64,000 nt of DNA from Alphaproteobacteria bacterium (GTDB lineage: Bacteria; Pseudomonadota; Alphaproteobacteria; Sphingomonadales; Sphingomonadaceae): positions 1-64,000 of the forward strand of contig JAFAZW010000038.1 of NCBI GenBank assembly GCA_019239415.1, read 5' to 3'. The translations under genes and the position numbers were made by a program. The notes below the pieces were generated by a model, which saw only the letters and a program-made list of their open reading frames with translations, made no database searches and was not told where the DNA came from. Below are positions 1 to 9,698 of the stretch, in pieces. Within the stretch, counting starts at the first letter, position 1. Each line of letters starts with the position of its first letter.

Positions 1-939
1 CAGGAAATTTCCCATCTCGTTGCATTCGAGGAATATCCACTGGCCGTCGCTGTCTACGATGAAATCGAAACAGGCGAAGACGATCCTGAGGCGGCGGCAG
101 AACCAACGGCAAAGTGCGCTCACCCCGTCCGGAATGGAGATTTCTTCGCAGCCGAGCATGGCGGTCCTTGGAGCATTTCGCCAGTCCAGCGACGTTACGT
201 CGGACGCCTGCGAGTCGAGCCGGATCGCGAACATGCTGCTTCCGATCGTGGTGATCCGCACCTCGAAGCTTTTGCGGACGCGCAATTGGTAGATGGCAGG
301 ACAGAGGGAAACGTCCGCCGAGTCGACAATCTCCTCATCGACGACCTCGGTGGATACGGCGAGCGCGGCTCCATCCTGGGCGAGCCAGTTCATCGGGAGA
401 ATCGGCTTGCATATCGTTTCGTCACCGCACGCGGCATGGGATCGAATGAAGTCGACAACTTCGTCTCGCGAGCTGGAGACGAGCGTCTTCGGGATCTGGA
501 AGCCGGCTTCCACAGCGATCTTCAGCTGGAATGCCTTGTTATCGACGAGAAGATACGAGGACGGAGGATTGACGCAGAGCGGAGTTGCGCTTTCCAGATG
601 CAGATGCATCGCATCCCTGACCTCGCGCCACGCAGCCTGCGCGTATTTTCTGTCGGCGGGATGGCTGCCGCTGGGCAGAACCATCGCGCCGGAGCGGCGG
701 AACCAGATCGAGTCGTACCCGCTCAGCCTGAGATCGGAGCCGCCCCGGCCGAAGCGCCACTCTTCGGAGACGCCGGGCTCGAATGAGAGCGACTCCCGCT
801 GCGGGATATCGGTGAGGAAGACGACGCAATTCTCGACGCCGAGTTCAGTCAGCCCCCACCGGACCGCGGCGGCGTGGGTGTCACCCGGCACCGAGAAGGT
901 GAGGATTTTCAAGTCAGCCAAAAAAAGGGCGGGCAACAT
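1..939 (-). CDS. ATP-grasp RiPP ligase A (graspetide-type), C-terminus cut by window edge
   Basis: Predicted ATP-grasp enzyme that would form side-chain ester or amide links in the peptide encoded just upstream. Reading the minus strand gives KILTFSVPGDTHAAAVRWG at the N-terminus and FLECNEMGNFL at the window edge; the latter is the ATP/Mg-binding ATP-grasp signature. It aligns along its length with ligase B at 23.7-24.8 kb (MRLLAFSQPADFHTFAVKWA and FLEANEMGNWLWIE). The ORF track misses it because it runs off the left edge without a stop. The start is uncertain: the only ATG (939) lies inside the loop of an intrinsic terminator, while alignment with ligase B favours a TTG at 912; neither has a good ribosome-binding site. 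The ATP-grasp call is firm. The graspetide assignment rests on the adjacent precursor and on similarity to the MvdC/MvdD type. Confidence 0.82.
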   Translation of the reverse strand, partial: MLPALFLADLKILTFSVPGDTHAAAVRWGLTELGVENCVVFLTDIPQRESLSFEPGVSEEWRFGRGGSDLRLSGYDSIWFRRSGAMVLPSGSHPADRKYAQAAWREVRDAMHLHLESATPLCVNPPSSYLLVDNKAFQLKIAVEAGFQIPKTLVSSSRDEVVDFIRSHAACGDETICKPILPMNWLAQDGAALAVSTEVVDEEIVDSADVSLCPAIYQLRVRKSFEVRITTIGSSMFAIRLDSQASDVTSLDWRNAPRTAMLGCEEISIPDGVSALCRWFCRRLRIVFACFDFIVDSDGQWIFLECNEMGNFL

Positions 940-951
940 ATGTGCCCGCCC
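920..951 (-). terminator. Rho-independent terminator between precursor A and ligase A
   Basis: On the minus strand GGGCGGGC, a 9-nt loop and GCCCGCCC form a perfect 8-bp GC stem followed by seven T. It lies just after the stop of precursor A and before the body of the ligase gene. Ligase expression would therefore depend on read-through, giving much more peptide than enzyme. The stem and T-tract are seen directly; the stoichiometric role is inferred. Confidence 0.85.
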
Positions 952-966
952 GACCAATTTCAGAAG

Positions 967-1149
967 TCACTCGCCGCCCATGGTCCGCGGGTCGGGCTGC
1001 TTTTCCCAGTCCCCCTGAGGACTGACGTTAGTACGAACCGCCGTGTCGATAGGCGGACCAGGATTTCCGTCATCGCCGCCAGCAACGCACTCGATCTCGG
1101 CTTCGGTGAGAGGCCGGGCAAGTCTGCGACCGATGATTCTGTCTTTCAT
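967..1149 (-). CDS. RiPP precursor peptide A (graspetide-like), 60 aa
   Basis: Small peptide with a leader RIIGRRLARPLTEAEIECVAGG and a 35-residue core that starts DDGNPGPPIDTAVRTNVSPQ and ends GGE. The leader matches precursor B (RVIGRHLAKELTPEEQGLVAGG) in the pattern R-[IV]-IGR-x-LA-x-x-LT-x-x-E-x-x-x-VAGG, a double-glycine type leader end. The core carries Thr/Ser and Lys plus Asp/Glu, as expected of a substrate for ATP-grasp side-chain cyclisation. The ATG at 1149 was chosen because GGAG lies five bases upstream; the track's longer 83-aa version starts at 1218. No transporter or leader peptidase gene is visible nearby. Confidence 0.75.
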   Translation of the reverse strand: MKDRIIGRRLARPLTEAEIECVAGGDDGNPGPPIDTAVRTNVSPQGDWEKQPDPRTMGGE

Positions 1150-1359
1150 CACCATCTCCACGCTGAGGTGCGCTCGAACGCGCTCAGAAAAAATTGCACA
1201 GTTGCGGAACGCACGCAACGGCGATTCATCGGGGCCGCGAGACCGACAACTATATCGCTCATGCTGGGGTCGACTCGACGAATTGCGCCTAATTGGTTTT
1301 GCAGTCTTTAGCTTTTCCGGTGGAGGCAGCCCCAGCGTTATTGGCGAGAGGTGGTCGCG

Positions 1360-2586
1360 CTAACCCGGCACTCCGCTTTCTATCGATCCGATCAACAGCG
1401 TCTCGACGGTCTCGCCCGCGGCGGCGGCGGGCGCGTGGGGCAGGCGCCGTACCAGGGCGTTGGCCGCGGCGAGCGGCGCCTGGAGGCTGCTGTCGAGGCG
1501 AGCATCGGGCGCGACCCAGAGGTGGCCGTCGCGGTCGGCGCCGAGGCGGGCGCGCCAATAGACTTCGCGGCTGCCGCCTTCGGGCAACGCGGCGGTCAGC
1601 GCGGCGAAGAGCGGCGGCTCGGCGCCGGTCCGGCCAAGCAGGGCGAAGAGGAGGGGCTTCAGCAGCAGGTGGGCGCAGACGAAGGCGGAGGCCGGGTTGC
1701 CGGGCAGACCCAGGACCAGCCGCCGATCCGCGAAGCGCGCGTGCCAGCAGGGCTTGCCGGGCTGCACGGCGATCCGTTCGAAGACGGTGCGCGCGCCGAG
1801 CGACCGGATCAGCGGGCGCAGCACGTCGCGGTCCCCGACCGAAGCGCCGCCGAGGGGGACGATGATGTCGGAGGTCAGATCGGCCGCCCGGAGCGCTTCC
1901 TCGCACCGCCTGAAGTCGTCGGGCAGGATCGGGTGGAGGACCGGCTCGCCTCCCCAGCCGGCGATGAGCTCGGCCAGTGCATAGCCGGCGGAGTTGACGA
2001 TGCAGCCGCTCCGGAGCGGCGAGCCCGGCTCGCGCAGCTCGTCGCCGGAAGGGAGGACGGCGACCCGCGGGCGCCTGCGAACCGCGAGCATGTCCAGGTT
2101 GGCGGCGGCGGCGAGCCCGAGGCGCGCGGGGGTGAGGACCTGGCCGGCGCGGATCAGGATCTCGCCCCGGCGGAAATCGCCGCCGGCGGGACGGACGAAG
2201 CTCGCCGGTCCGGGCTCGCCGAGGATCCGGATCCGCTCGCCTTGCGCCTCGACGATTTCCTGGACGACGATGCGTTCCGCACCGTTCGGGACGACGCCCC
2301 CGGTCGCGATCCTGACCGCCGTGCCGGCCGTCACAATGCCCCCGAACGGCGCACCCGCGGGCGCTTCGCCGATGACGGTGAGGGCGGCACCGCTGCGCGC
2401 GTCTTGTGCTCGGACCGCGTAGCCGTCCATGGCGGATACGGGCCACGGCGGCTGGTCGCGTGCGGCGACGACGTCTGCGGCGGCGGTGCGGCGGCCGCAG
2501 TGCCCGATCGGCCGGGTCTCGGGCTCGACGGGAGACAGGTCGGCGAGCAGCAGCGCCCGGGCCTCGTCCAGCGGGAGCGGGGTCAT
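1360..2586 (-). CDS. moeA: Molybdopterin molybdenumtransferase MoeA
   Basis: MoeA inserts molybdate into adenylylated molybdopterin, the last common step of molybdenum cofactor synthesis, in the cytoplasm. The 408-residue protein shows [26 protein letters not shown] and GLPGNPAS in the expected order for the MoeA family. Its ATG overlaps the moaC stop as ATGA, so it ends the moaA-D-E-B-C-moeA operon. The cofactor user in the window is the xanthine dehydrogenase at 16.5-20.1 kb. RiPP locus A begins about 210 bp downstream on the same strand. Confidence 0.95.
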   Translation of the reverse strand: MTPLPLDEARALLLADLSPVEPETRPIGHCGRRTAAADVVAARDQPPWPVSAMDGYAVRAQDARSGAALTVIGEAPAGAPFGGIVTAGTAVRIATGGVVPNGAERIVVQEIVEAQGERIRILGEPGPASFVRPAGGDFRRGEILIRAGQVLTPARLGLAAAANLDMLAVRRRPRVAVLPSGDELREPGSPLRSGCIVNSAGYALAELIAGWGGEPVLHPILPDDFRRCEEALRAADLTSDIIVPLGGASVGDRDVLRPLIRSLGARTVFERIAVQPGKPCWHARFADRRLVLGLPGNPASAFVCAHLLLKPLLFALLGRTGAEPPLFAALTAALPEGGSREVYWRARLGADRDGHLWVAPDARLDSSLQAPLAAANALVRRLPHAPAAAAGETVETLLIGSIESGVPG

Positions 2587-3071
2587 TCGTCCCGCCGCCA
2601 GTCGCCCGACTTGCCGCCTTTCTTCTCGCTCAGCGCGATGTCGCCGATGCTCATGCCGCGATCGACCGATTTCAACATGTCGTAGAGCGTGAGGCAGGCG
2701 ACCGAGACGGCCGTCAGCGCTTCCATCTCGACTCCCGTCCGGCCGACGGTCTTCGCCTCGGCGGTGACGGTGAAGCCGGGGCGATTCCTGTCGGGGACGA
2801 CCGCGACGACCACCGACGTCAGCGGCAGCGGGTGACAGAGGGGAATGAGGTCCCCCACCTTCTTCGCGGCCATTATGCCGGCCAGCTCCGCAATCCGGGC
2901 GACGTCGCCCTTTGGGCCCTCTCCGCGGAGCGCGCGGTCCAGCGTCGACGGCATCATGCCGACCCGGCCGCGTGCCACGGCCGAGCGCACGGTTTCCGCC
3001 TTGGCCGAGACGTCGACCATGTGCGGGCGGCCGGATTCGTCGAAATGGCTGAGCTCGTCCGCCATCGTCAT
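2583..3071 (-). CDS. moaC: Cyclic pyranopterin monophosphate synthase MoaC
   Basis: MoaC converts the MoaA product 3',8-cyclo-GTP into cyclic pyranopterin monophosphate. The 162-residue sequence has [12 protein letters not shown] near the N-terminus, the substrate-binding CHPLPL motif and [13 protein letters not shown], all typical of the family and of normal length. The start at 3071 (MTMADE) overlaps the moaB stop as ATGA, and its own stop overlaps the moeA ATG in the same way, so the three genes are translationally coupled. Confidence 0.95.
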   Translation of the reverse strand: MTMADELSHFDESGRPHMVDVSAKAETVRSAVARGRVGMMPSTLDRALRGEGPKGDVARIAELAGIMAAKKVGDLIPLCHPLPLTSVVVAVVPDRNRPGFTVTAEAKTVGRTGVEMEALTAVSVACLTLYDMLKSVDRGMSIGDIALSEKKGGKSGDWRRDE

Positions 3072-3583
3072 TCCTCGAGCCGCGGCATGATCTCGACCAG
3101 GTTGCACGGCCGGGTCCGCGCGTCGAGCTGCGGAGCGATGACCTGCTCCCATCCGTCCCGCACCGCTCCGCCGGAGCCGGGGAGGCAGAAGACGAAGGTG
3201 CCGCGGGCGACGCCGGCGCAGGCCCGGGACTGGATCGTCGACAGCCCCACCGACCGGAAGCTGACATTGTGGAAGACGACCGCGAACCCTTCGATGACCT
3301 TGTCGAACAGCGGCGCCACCGCCTCCACAGTGACGTCCCTGCCGGTGAGGCCGGTGCCGCCGGTGGTGATGACGACGTCCACCTGCGGGTCCCCGATCCA
3401 GGCGCCCACCGCAGAGCGTATCGCCTCGACATCGTCCGGAACGATCGCGCGCCCCGCGAGGCGATGGCCCGCCGTCGAGATCGCCGCCGCCAGGTAGGCG
3501 CCGGACGTGTCGGTCTCCTCGGTGCGGGTGTCGGACACGGTCAGCACCGCGACCCGGACCGGAACGAAGCCGCTCGCGGTCAC
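3068..3583 (-). CDS. moaB: Molybdenum cofactor biosynthesis protein MoaB (Mog-like)
   Basis: Member of the MoaB/Mog family, which adenylylates molybdopterin before MoeA acts. [13 protein letters not shown] is the conserved MPT/nucleotide-binding loop and [13 protein letters not shown] is the second family motif. I favour the GTG at 3583, which overlaps the moaE stop as GTGA and has GAGG five bases upstream; the track places it two codons earlier at another GTG (3589). The protein is about 171 residues, normal for MoaB. Assignment to MoaB rather than MogA is by length and operon position. Confidence 0.9.
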   Translation of the reverse strand: MTASGFVPVRVAVLTVSDTRTEETDTSGAYLAAAISTAGHRLAGRAIVPDDVEAIRSAVGAWIGDPQVDVVITTGGTGLTGRDVTVEAVAPLFDKVIEGFAVVFHNVSFRSVGLSTIQSRACAGVARGTFVFCLPGSGGAVRDGWEQVIAPQLDARTRPCNLVEIMPRLEE

Positions 3584-4026
3584 GCCCACCTCGCCCTGTC
3601 GTCATGGTCGACGGCGCGCGCCTCGATCCACCGCGAGCCGTTCGGCCCATGCTCGCGCTTCCAGAAGGGCGCTTCGGTCTTGAGCCGGTCCATCATGTAG
3701 TCGACAGCCTCGAATGCCGCGCGCCGGTGCGCCGCCGCTGCCGCGACGAACACGATCGCCTCGCCGGGCGCGAGCGTGCCGGTCCGGTGGACGATGACGT
3801 ATCCGATGAGGCCGAAGCGGCCGTGCGCCTCCGCGCCGATCGCGGCGACGCTGCGTTCCGTCAGGGGGGGGTAATGTTCCAGCTCCAGCGTGGCTATCTC
3901 GCCGCCATCGCTGTCGCCCCGGACCAGGCCGAGAAAGGAGGCGACGCCCCCGGCGCCGCCGACGCGGCCGGCGAAGGCCGCGAGCTCGGCGGCGGGGTCG
4001 AACGGCGCGGCCTGGACGCGGATCAT
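3580..4026 (-). CDS. moaE: Molybdopterin synthase catalytic subunit MoaE
   Basis: Large subunit of molybdopterin synthase, which transfers sulfur from thiocarboxylated MoaD to the pterin precursor. The 148-residue protein contains [10 protein letters not shown], the [10 protein letters not shown] stretch and [18 protein letters not shown] near the C-terminus, which holds the conserved lysine and tryptophan of MoaE. Its ATG overlaps the moaD stop as ATGA, placing the two synthase subunits side by side. Confidence 0.95.
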   Translation of the reverse strand: MIRVQAAPFDPAAELAAFAGRVGGAGGVASFLGLVRGDSDGGEIATLELEHYPPLTERSVAAIGAEAHGRFGLIGYVIVHRTGTLAPGEAIVFVAAAAAHRRAAFEAVDYMMDRLKTEAPFWKREHGPNGSRWIEARAVDHDDRARWA

Positions 4027-4262
4027 CCGCCGCTCACGGGCGGGAGGAAGGCGATCTCGTCGCCGTCGTCGAGCGGGGTCTGCCGCGGATGCAGCTCGGC
4101 ATTGACCGCGATCCTGACCGAAGGTTCGCGCAGGGCCGGATGCTCCGCGGCGAGCCAGTCGCGCAGGCGTTCCGTGTCCCGCACGCCTGCCGGCAGCGTC
4201 ACGGTGAGCGCACCGGCGCCGACGGACTCGCGCAGCCGTCCGAGGAACAGGATCGTCGCCAT
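4023..4262 (-). CDS. moaD: Molybdopterin synthase sulfur carrier subunit MoaD
   Basis: Ubiquitin-fold sulfur carrier of 79 residues ending in the obligatory GlyGly (PPVSGG), whose C-terminus becomes a thiocarboxylate. [14 protein letters not shown] is the standard C-terminal block. The start codon overlaps the moaA stop (TGATG). Length and context leave little doubt. Confidence 0.95.
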   Translation of the reverse strand: MATILFLGRLRESVGAGALTVTLPAGVRDTERLRDWLAAEHPALREPSVRIAVNAELHPRQTPLDDGDEIAFLPPVSGG

Positions 4263-5245
4263 CAGCCGCCGGTCACGGACATGTGCCGTTCGACCGCCGG
4301 CGGCCGTCGGGCGCCGATCGCGAAATCATGGCCCTGCGGCTTGCGGCCGATCGCCGCGTCGATGGCGGCATCGAGCAGGACGTCGTCCGCCGAGGCGCGC
4401 AGCGGCGTGCCCAGATCGGCCTTCGCCGGCTGGCCGAGGCACAGATACAGTTCGCCGGTACAGGTCACCCGCACCCGGTTGCAGCCGTCGCAGAAATTGC
4501 GGCTGAGCGGCGCGATGAAGCCGATCGTGCCGCCTTCGTCGGTGCGCACGTAGCGCGCCGGCCCGCCGGTGCGGCGGGCGAGGTCGGTGAGGGCCCAGCG
4601 GCGCTCGAAGCGGGCGCGGACCTCGCCCAGCGGCACGAACTGGTCGACGCGGTCCGCCTCGACCGAACCCATCGGCATCACCTCGATGACGGTGAGGTCG
4701 GCGCCGCGCGCATCGGCCCATTCCGCGAGGGCGACGAGATCGTCGAGATTGTCGGAGCGAAGCGCGACGGCGTTGATCTTGACGGCGAGGCCGGCGGCGA
4801 GCGCCGCGTCGACGCCGGCAATGGCCTCCTCGACCCGACCGCCGCGGGTGATCCGCGCGTAGGTCGCGGCATCGAGGCTGTCGAGCGAGACGTTGACGCG
4901 GCGGACCCCGCAGCGCGCGAGATCGGCCGCGTGGCGCGCCAGTCGCGTGCCGTTGGTCGTCAGGGTCAGCTCGTCGAGGTCGCCGCTGCGCAGGAAGCGC
5001 GACAGGCCGGCCACGAGCTCCATGAAATCCCGCCGGACCAGCGGCTCCCCGCCGGTCAGCCTGAGCTTGCGCACGCCTTTGCGGATGAAGGCGGCGGCGA
5101 GGCGGTCGAGCTCGGCGAGCGAGAGCAGGTCGGCGCGCGGCAGGAAGGACATCCGCTCCGGCATGCAATAGGTGCAGCGCAGGTCGCAGCGGTCGGTCAC
5201 CGACAGCCGCAAATAGCTGATTGTCCGTCCAAACGGGTCGATCAC
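4262..5245 (-). CDS. moaA: GTP 3',8-cyclase MoaA (radical SAM)
   Basis: Radical SAM enzyme that rearranges GTP in the first step of molybdenum cofactor synthesis. It has the SAM cluster CDLRCTYC, the [11 protein letters not shown] block, a C-terminal cluster motif [11 protein letters not shown]...C and a GlyGly terminus (SVTGG) as MoaA requires. The ORF track runs upstream to 5680, but the GTG at 5245 ([12 protein letters not shown]) overlaps the stop of the TSUP gene as GTGA and gives the usual MoaA length of 327 residues. Confidence 0.95.
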   Translation of the reverse strand: MIDPFGRTISYLRLSVTDRCDLRCTYCMPERMSFLPRADLLSLAELDRLAAAFIRKGVRKLRLTGGEPLVRRDFMELVAGLSRFLRSGDLDELTLTTNGTRLARHAADLARCGVRRVNVSLDSLDAATYARITRGGRVEEAIAGVDAALAAGLAVKINAVALRSDNLDDLVALAEWADARGADLTVIEVMPMGSVEADRVDQFVPLGEVRARFERRWALTDLARRTGGPARYVRTDEGGTIGFIAPLSRNFCDGCNRVRVTCTGELYLCLGQPAKADLGTPLRASADDVLLDAAIDAAIGRKPQGHDFAIGARRPPAVERHMSVTGG

Positions 5246-6009
5246 GCGCCGGCTCCCAGGGTCTCGCCATAGAAGCGGATGCCCAGCCGGACGGCAATAT
5301 AGAGAATGAGCAGAGCCGTGAGGATGCGGACATATTTGGGGTCGAGCCGACGGCTGCCGAGCGTCGCGCCGATCAGGCCGCCGGCCAGCACGGCCGGAAA
5401 CAGCGGCCAGTGCGCGGCGAGGAAGGCGCCGGCAGCCGCCCGATCCTTGGCGAGCTGCCCGGCGAGACCCGCGATCGAATTGGCGAGGATGAACACGGCC
5501 GAGGTGCCGGCGATGGCCCGGGGCGTCCCCCATCGCAGCAGGTAGAGCAGAGGCGCCAGGAAGATGCCGCCGCCGATCCCCACCAGGCCGGCGAGGAAGC
5601 CCAGTCCGCCGCCGGCCATCGCGTACGCCCAGGATGAGGCGAAGCGCGGCGGCCCCTCGCGCTGCCAGCGCGGCGGCCACAGCATCAGCAGCGCCGCGCA
5701 GAACAGCGACACGGCGAGCAGCCCCACGAAGAGCGCCTCCGCCACGACCAGCCGCCCGCCCAGCCAGGCCAGCGGGACGGACAAAGCGAGGAGCGGCCAG
5801 ATGCGACCCCAGTCGACATGGCCCGATCGCGCGAACCGCCAGCTCCCCATCGCTACGACCAGGATGTTGCAGGCGAGCGAGACGACCGGCACCGCGCGAT
5901 AGTCGCTCCCCGCCAGCACGAGCAGCGCGCTGTAGGTCGAGCCGCCGCCGAACCCCACCGCGCCGTACAGCAAGGCGGTGACGAAGAAGAACGGCGCCAA
6001 GATGGGCAT
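5242..6009 (-). CDS. TSUP-family (TauE/SafE) membrane permease
   Basis: Integral membrane protein of 255 residues with the two glycine-rich repeats of the TSUP family, [16 protein letters not shown] at the N-terminus and [17 protein letters not shown] in the middle. Such proteins usually move sulfite, sulfonates or other small anions. It lies six bases after malate synthase G and overlaps moaA, so it is co-transcribed with the cofactor genes. A role in moving a sulfur or molybdenum oxyanion for cofactor synthesis is attractive but only inferred from position. Confidence 0.85.
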   Translation of the reverse strand: MPILAPFFFVTALLYGAVGFGGGSTYSALLVLAGSDYRAVPVVSLACNILVVAMGSWRFARSGHVDWGRIWPLLALSVPLAWLGGRLVVAEALFVGLLAVSLFCAALLMLWPPRWQREGPPRFASSWAYAMAGGGLGFLAGLVGIGGGIFLAPLLYLLRWGTPRAIAGTSAVFILANSIAGLAGQLAKDRAAAGAFLAAHWPLFPAVLAGGLIGATLGSRRLDPKYVRILTALLILYIAVRLGIRFYGETLGAGA

Positions 6010-6015
6010 GGGGGT

Positions 6016-8145
6016 CTAGCGGCCGGCGGGGGTCCGCGCCTTGGCGACCCGCCGCCAGTGATGGAGCAGGAATTCCGTATAGCCGTTCGGCTGCTCGCGC
6101 GCCTTGAAGATGAGATCCTTCGCGGCGAGGAATGCGGCGCCGTCGAAGCCCGGGGCCATCGGGGTGTAGTACGGATCCCCCGCATTCTGCCCATCCACGA
6201 CGACGGCCATCCGCCGGAGGGTATCCATCACCTCGGCTTCGGACACGAGGCCATGGCGAAGCCAGTTGCCGAGATGCTGCGCGCTGATCCTCAGCGTCGC
6301 GCGGTCCTCCATCAGCCCGACGCTGTGGATGTCGGGAACCTTGGAACAGCCGACGCCCTGGTCGATCCAGCGGACGACGTAGCCGAGGATGCCCTGGCAG
6401 TTATTCTCGATCTCCTCCCTGATCTCCTCGGCCGAAGGCCTGGCCTCGCCGAGGAGCGGCGCCGTCAGCAGCCGCTCCAGGCCTCCCGTCGCCGGCGCTC
6501 GCGACAAGCGGGCCTGGACGGCGTCGACGTCGACCTGGTGATAATGGAGCGCGTGCAGCACCGCGGCGGTCGGGGAGGGCACCCATGCCGTGCTCGCGCC
6601 GCTGGCGGGATGGGCCGATTTCTGCGCGAGCATGTCCGCCATCCGGTCGGGCGCCGCCCACATCCCCTTGCCGATCTGCGCCCGCCCCTTGAACCCGCAG
6701 GCGAGGGCGATCCCCACATTGCGCTCTTCATAGGCCTGCAGCCACGCCTCGCTCTTCATGGCGTTCTTCCGCACCACGGCGCCGCGCTCCATCGCCGTGT
6801 GGATTTCGTCGCCGGTGCGATCGAGGAAGCCGGTGTTGACGAAGACGATCCGCTCCCGCGCCGCGTGGATGCAGGCGGCGAGGTTGGCGCTGGTCCGTCG
6901 CTCCTCGTCCATGACGCCGATCTTGATCGTGTTTTCCGCGAGCCCGAGGATCCGCTCGACCCGGGCGAACAGTCGAACCGCCAGATCGACCTCGTCGGGC
7001 CCGTGCAGCTTGGGCTTGACGACGTAGATCGAGCCGTGGCGGCTGTTGGGGGCGCGGCCGACGCCGCTGTGGAGCGCGCACAGCGCGGTCACCAGCGCGT
7101 CGAGCACCGTCTCGGATGTCGGGCTCCCCTGCCAGCGCACGGCATCGGTGGCGATGTGATGGCCGACATTGCGGACGAGCAGCAACGACCGGCCGGAGAG
7201 GGTGACCGTTCCTCCCCTCGGCCGTTCATAGGCCCGGTCGCCGGCAAGCCTGCGCTCCTTCGCGACCCCGCCCTTGTCGACCAGCGCCGTCAGCGAGCCG
7301 TTCATCAGGCCCAGCCAGTTGCGGTAGACGAGCACCTTGTCGGCCGCGTCCACCGCGGCGACCGAATCCTCGCAGTCGATGATCGTGCTCACCGCCGCCT
7401 CGAGGAGGATGTCGGCCACCCCGGCCGGGTCGTCGCGGCCGGGACTCTTGCCGCGATCGATCACGATCTCGACGTGAAGGCCGTTGTTGCGGAGGAGGAG
7501 CGCGGCCGGGTCGTCCGGGTCGCCGCGGAAGCCGACGAACTTGTCCGGGTCGGCCAGGCCCGTCGGCCCGCCCTCCCGCTCGGCCGCCGCCTGGCCGCCC
7601 TCCACCCGATAGCCGGTGACCTTTGCATGGCTTCCCGCCGTCAGGGGGAATGCCTCGTCGAGGAACGCCTTGGCCCGCGCGATCACGGCGGCCCCGCGCC
7701 GCACGTCGTAGCCGCCGCCTTGGGCGGGGACCGGTGCGATCGCGTCGGTCCCATAGAGCGCGTCGTAGAGGCTCCCCCAGCGCGCATTGGCGGCGTTGAG
7801 CGCATAGCGGGCGTTGTTGGCGGGAACCACCAGCTGAGGCCCCGCGATCAGCGCCAGTTCGTCGTCGACGTTCGAGGTCGCGATCGTGAAGGGGGGCGGC
7901 TCCGGCTGGAGATAGCCGATTCGCTCGAGGAAGGCGCGCTCGCTCGCCGTATCGGGCTGCCGGTCGATCTCCTCCTGGAGCGTGTCGCGGACGCCGAGCA
8001 GGCGGCGATTGATCGGCTCGAACCATGCGATCAGGTCCGCGAAACCGCGCCAGAAGGGGTCGGCCTCGATCCCGGTGCCCGGGAGCGCTTCCTGCTCGAC
8101 GAAGCCGCGCAGCGCGGGGTCGATCGTGAGTTCGGGCTCATCCAT
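6016..8145 (-). CDS. glcB: Malate synthase G
   Basis: Condenses glyoxylate with acetyl-CoA to malate in the cytoplasm. The 709-residue length and blocks such as [30 protein letters not shown] and [19 protein letters not shown] are those of the G isoform. The start [10 protein letters not shown] at 8145 was preferred over the longer track ORF, whose extra N-terminus is low in family character. It faces the purine genes and shares an operon with moa genes; ureidoglycolate lyase (AllA) in this locus releases glyoxylate, the substrate of this enzyme. Confidence 0.95.
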   Translation of the reverse strand: MDEPELTIDPALRGFVEQEALPGTGIEADPFWRGFADLIAWFEPINRRLLGVRDTLQEEIDRQPDTASERAFLERIGYLQPEPPPFTIATSNVDDELALIAGPQLVVPANNARYALNAANARWGSLYDALYGTDAIAPVPAQGGGYDVRRGAAVIARAKAFLDEAFPLTAGSHAKVTGYRVEGGQAAAEREGGPTGLADPDKFVGFRGDPDDPAALLLRNNGLHVEIVIDRGKSPGRDDPAGVADILLEAAVSTIIDCEDSVAAVDAADKVLVYRNWLGLMNGSLTALVDKGGVAKERRLAGDRAYERPRGGTVTLSGRSLLLVRNVGHHIATDAVRWQGSPTSETVLDALVTALCALHSGVGRAPNSRHGSIYVVKPKLHGPDEVDLAVRLFARVERILGLAENTIKIGVMDEERRTSANLAACIHAARERIVFVNTGFLDRTGDEIHTAMERGAVVRKNAMKSEAWLQAYEERNVGIALACGFKGRAQIGKGMWAAPDRMADMLAQKSAHPASGASTAWVPSPTAAVLHALHYHQVDVDAVQARLSRAPATGGLERLLTAPLLGEARPSAEEIREEIENNCQGILGYVVRWIDQGVGCSKVPDIHSVGLMEDRATLRISAQHLGNWLRHGLVSEAEVMDTLRRMAVVVDGQNAGDPYYTPMAPGFDGAAFLAAKDLIFKAREQPNGYTEFLLHHWRRVAKARTPAGR

Positions 8146-8265
8146 TGTCGCGCGGCTCCGGCGTGTCGAGGGCGGTTCGAGCGCCTTAAACCCGCCGCCG
8201 GAGCAGGAGTCCACCAGCCGATGCGATATGCTTGCGTTGCGGCCTGCTTCGGTTACGCCTGCGGC
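8146..8265. promoter_or_regulatory. Divergent promoter region glcB / azgA-type permease
   Basis: This 120-bp gap separates the leftward glcB-TSUP-moa operon from the rightward permease gene, so both promoters must lie here or within the permease 5' end. I see no convincing -35/-10 pair or operator palindrome. The shared position suggests joint control of uptake and glyoxylate use, which is inference. Confidence 0.35.
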
Positions 8266-9654
8266 ATGAGCGAGTTCGAGCGGCAGGATGCGGCATACTC
8301 AAGCCAGTCCATCGCGGCCGGACCTGGGCCCGACAGCCTGCTCGAGCGGCGTTTCGAGCTCAGCGCCAGGGGCACCACGCTGCGCGCCGAGATCCTCGCG
8401 GGCGTCACGACCTTCCTGACCATGGCCTATATCGTGCTGGTCAACCCGGCCATCCTCGGCCAGGCGGGGATGCCGGTGGCGGCGGTCGCGGCGGCGACGT
8501 GCCTCGCCGCCGGCTTCGCCTCGATCCTGATGGGGCTCAACGCCAACGTTCCGCTCGCGCTGGCGCCCGGCATGGGGCTCAACGCCTATTTCAGCTTCAC
8601 CGTCGTCCAGGCGATGCATGTGCCGTGGCCGGTCGCTTTGGGCTGCGTCTTCGTCTCCGGCGTCGCATTCCTGCTCCTGACCTTCGCCGGCGTGCGCCAG
8701 CTCATCGTCGCCGCGATCCCGCCGCACCTGTTCGCCGCCGTCGCCGGCGGGATCGGCCTGTTCATCGCCCTCATCGGCCTCAAGAATGCCGGAATCGTCG
8801 CCACCAGCCCCGCGACCTCGGTGACGCTCGGCGACCTCCACGCCCCGGGAGCCGGTCTGGCCCTGTTCGGACTCCTGGTGACGGCGGCGCTCACCGCGTG
8901 GCGGGTGCGCGGCGCCATCCTGATCGGCATCGTCGCGACGAGCCTCGCCGGCTGGGCGCTCGGCGTCGTCGCCTTCAAGCCGCAGCCCTACGACCTCAGC
9001 GCAATCGCGCAGACCGCCTTCCATCTCGACCTCGCCGGCGTGTTCGGCCTGTCGGGAGGCCGCGGCCTCGGCCTGTTCGAGATCCTCTTCGTGTTCCTGT
9101 TCGTCGACCTGTTCGACAATATCGGCACCCTGGTCGGCGTCACGCGCCGCGCCGGCCTGATCGCCGGGGACGGGCGGATCCCGAAGCTCAACCGGATCCT
9201 CCTGACCGACTCCATCGCGACCATCTTCGGCAGCCTCGCCGGAACCAGCACCGTCACCTCCTATGTGGAGAGCGCCGCCGGCGTCCAGGCGGGCGGCCGC
9301 ACCGGCCTCACCGCGATCGTCACCGGTTTCCTGTTCCTGGCGGCGATGTTCGCGGCCCCCTACGCCCAGCTCGTGCCCCTCGCCGCGACGGCGCCCGCGC
9401 TGATCCTCGTCGGCGCGCTGATGATGGCCCCATTGGCCGACATCGCCTGGGACGATCCCGAGATCGCCATTCCGGCCTTCCTCACCCTGGCGCTGATCCC
9501 GCTCACCTTTTCGATCGCCAACGGCCTCGCCTTCGGGATCACCGCCTACGCCCTTCTGAAGCTTGTGCGGGGGAAGATTTCACGACGCGATTGGCTGCTG
9601 CTGGCGCTTTCGACCTTGTTCGTCGCGCGCTTCGTCTGGCTGTCGGCGGGGTAA
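8266..9654 (+). CDS. AzgA-type purine permease (NCS2/AzgA family)
   Basis: Proton symporter for hypoxanthine/guanine/adenine-type purines in the inner membrane. The 462-residue protein has [20 protein letters not shown] and [18 protein letters not shown] at the N-terminus, [12 protein letters not shown] in the middle and [22 protein letters not shown], all hallmarks of the AzgA branch. MSEFERQ at 8266 was taken as the start; an earlier in-frame ATG at 8221 is possible. The gene opens the purine region. About 165 bp of its 3' end reappears in decayed form at 11.2-11.35 kb. Exact substrate cannot be told from sequence. Confidence 0.9.
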   Translation: MSEFERQDAAYSSQSIAAGPGPDSLLERRFELSARGTTLRAEILAGVTTFLTMAYIVLVNPAILGQAGMPVAAVAAATCLAAGFASILMGLNANVPLALAPGMGLNAYFSFTVVQAMHVPWPVALGCVFVSGVAFLLLTFAGVRQLIVAAIPPHLFAAVAGGIGLFIALIGLKNAGIVATSPATSVTLGDLHAPGAGLALFGLLVTAALTAWRVRGAILIGIVATSLAGWALGVVAFKPQPYDLSAIAQTAFHLDLAGVFGLSGGRGLGLFEILFVFLFVDLFDNIGTLVGVTRRAGLIAGDGRIPKLNRILLTDSIATIFGSLAGTSTVTSYVESAAGVQAGGRTGLTAIVTGFLFLAAMFAAPYAQLVPLAATAPALILVGALMMAPLADIAWDDPEIAIPAFLTLALIPLTFSIANGLAFGITAYALLKLVRGKISRRDWLLLALSTLFVARFVWLSAG

Positions 9655-9698
9655 GGTAGAGGCGTGGCCTGGTGTCGGAGGCCGACACGTCGGCGCCG

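Noticed and set aside
1-939. Microviridin-type assignment of locus A
   Set aside because: The leader lacks the PFFARFL motif of microviridins; only the broader ATP-grasp/graspetide class can be supported.
5818-8265. Long N-terminal extension of the permease ORF
   Set aside because: It runs antisense through TSUP and malate synthase G; the permease family begins near 8266.
8299-9024. 241-aa ORF antisense to the permease
   Set aside because: Composition is the Asp/Glu/Arg/Gly bias typical of antisense frames opposite membrane genes.
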